DNA of 64,000 nt from JBBTCX01 sp964494205 (lineage in GTDB: Bacteria; Planctomycetota; Phycisphaerae; UBA1845): assembly GCA_964494205.1 (NCBI GenBank), contig CAZBRD010000005.1, forward strand, positions 124,001-188,000, in the 5' to 3' direction. Shown here piece by piece: positions 63,948 through 64,000 of the stretch. The translations under genes were made by a program, and so were the position numbers. Under the pieces are notes generated by a model, which had not been told where the DNA came from, made no database searches, and worked only from the letters and a program-made list of their open reading frames with translations. Numbering within the stretch: position 1 is the stretch's first letter; each line of letters opens with the position of its first letter.

Positions 63948-63971
63948 AACCGCGACTGCAAAGGAGCGGCC
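63948..63971. repeat. AACCGCGACnGC repeat family (second copy)
   Basis: AACCGCGACTGCAAAGGAGC plus GGCC, matching the copy at 10081-10104 in 21 of 24 bases by eye. It is not a palindrome like the others, so it may be a different kind of dispersed element. Confidence 0.6.
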
Positions 63972-64000
63972 AGTGCGAAGTTCCCTGTGCCGAGAATCCC

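Overview
The window looks like a chromosomal segment of a Planctomycetota bacterium, probably near the Phycisphaerae. No rRNA is present, so this rests on protein style. Four secreted proteins are of the dockerin-like, DUF1028, PPC or IPTL-CTERM type. Three tandem membrane proteins carry an N-terminal zinc ribbon of the CPxC...CPECGFEY kind. rsmH lies outside any cell-wall cluster, and palindromic repeats are scattered between (and in one case inside) genes. Codon and base use look even throughout. I see no prophage, insertion sequence, CRISPR array or rRNA.

Layout. 1-6.6 kb: the start of a secreted protein, an MFS-like transporter, a CYTH protein, an AbgT-type transporter, a GNAT acetyltransferase, an SppA-like peptidase and a small zincin. 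6.7-10.8 kb: a GspE/PilB ATPase, a secreted dockerin-like protein and a palindrome-rich spacer. 10.8-16.1 kb: rsmH, a zinc-ribbon membrane protein, glpD, a DegT-type aminotransferase and tRNA-Ser(GCT). 16.2-22 kb: a transglutaminase-like protein, a two-gene unit made of a small membrane protein and an iodothyronine-deiodinase-like lipoprotein with an in-frame TGA at the selenocysteine position, a CII-like regulator, rsmA and a secreted DUF1028 protein. 22-29.5 kb: a secreted endonuclease I, a coupled metallopeptidase/ATP-grasp pair, a double cupin, and a TPR plus OmpA-like lipoprotein unit. 29.7-38 kb: an M19 dipeptidase coupled to a GT39-like membrane protein, then a tightly overlapping HlyD/ABC ATPase/ABC-2 permease/glycosyltransferase run. 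38-45.4 kb: a B12-binding radical SAM protein, a second DegT aminotransferase and a heptose unit (hldE, gmhA, epimerase). 45.4-52.2 kb: a two-component system, VanZ-like protein, ParA, XerC/D and lipoproteins. 53-64 kb: an isochorismatase-fold protein lacking the usual cysteine, a ferredoxin, a TlpA-like protein, a PPC/dockerin protein, a GT39-like protein with palindromes in its reading frame, a VOC protein, three zinc-ribbon paralogues and serS.

The main discovery is the deiodinase-like selenoprotein candidate at 17864-18565 (minus strand). One reading frame continues across TGA 18266-18268, the TGA sits exactly at the Sec position of the deiodinase motif, and a hairpin resembling a bacterial SECIS begins 11 bases downstream. 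Other points to follow up are the palindromes inside a coding region, the isochorismatase-fold protein without its Cys, and the metallopeptidase/ATP-grasp pair. All calls are by reading the sequence; no database search was run.
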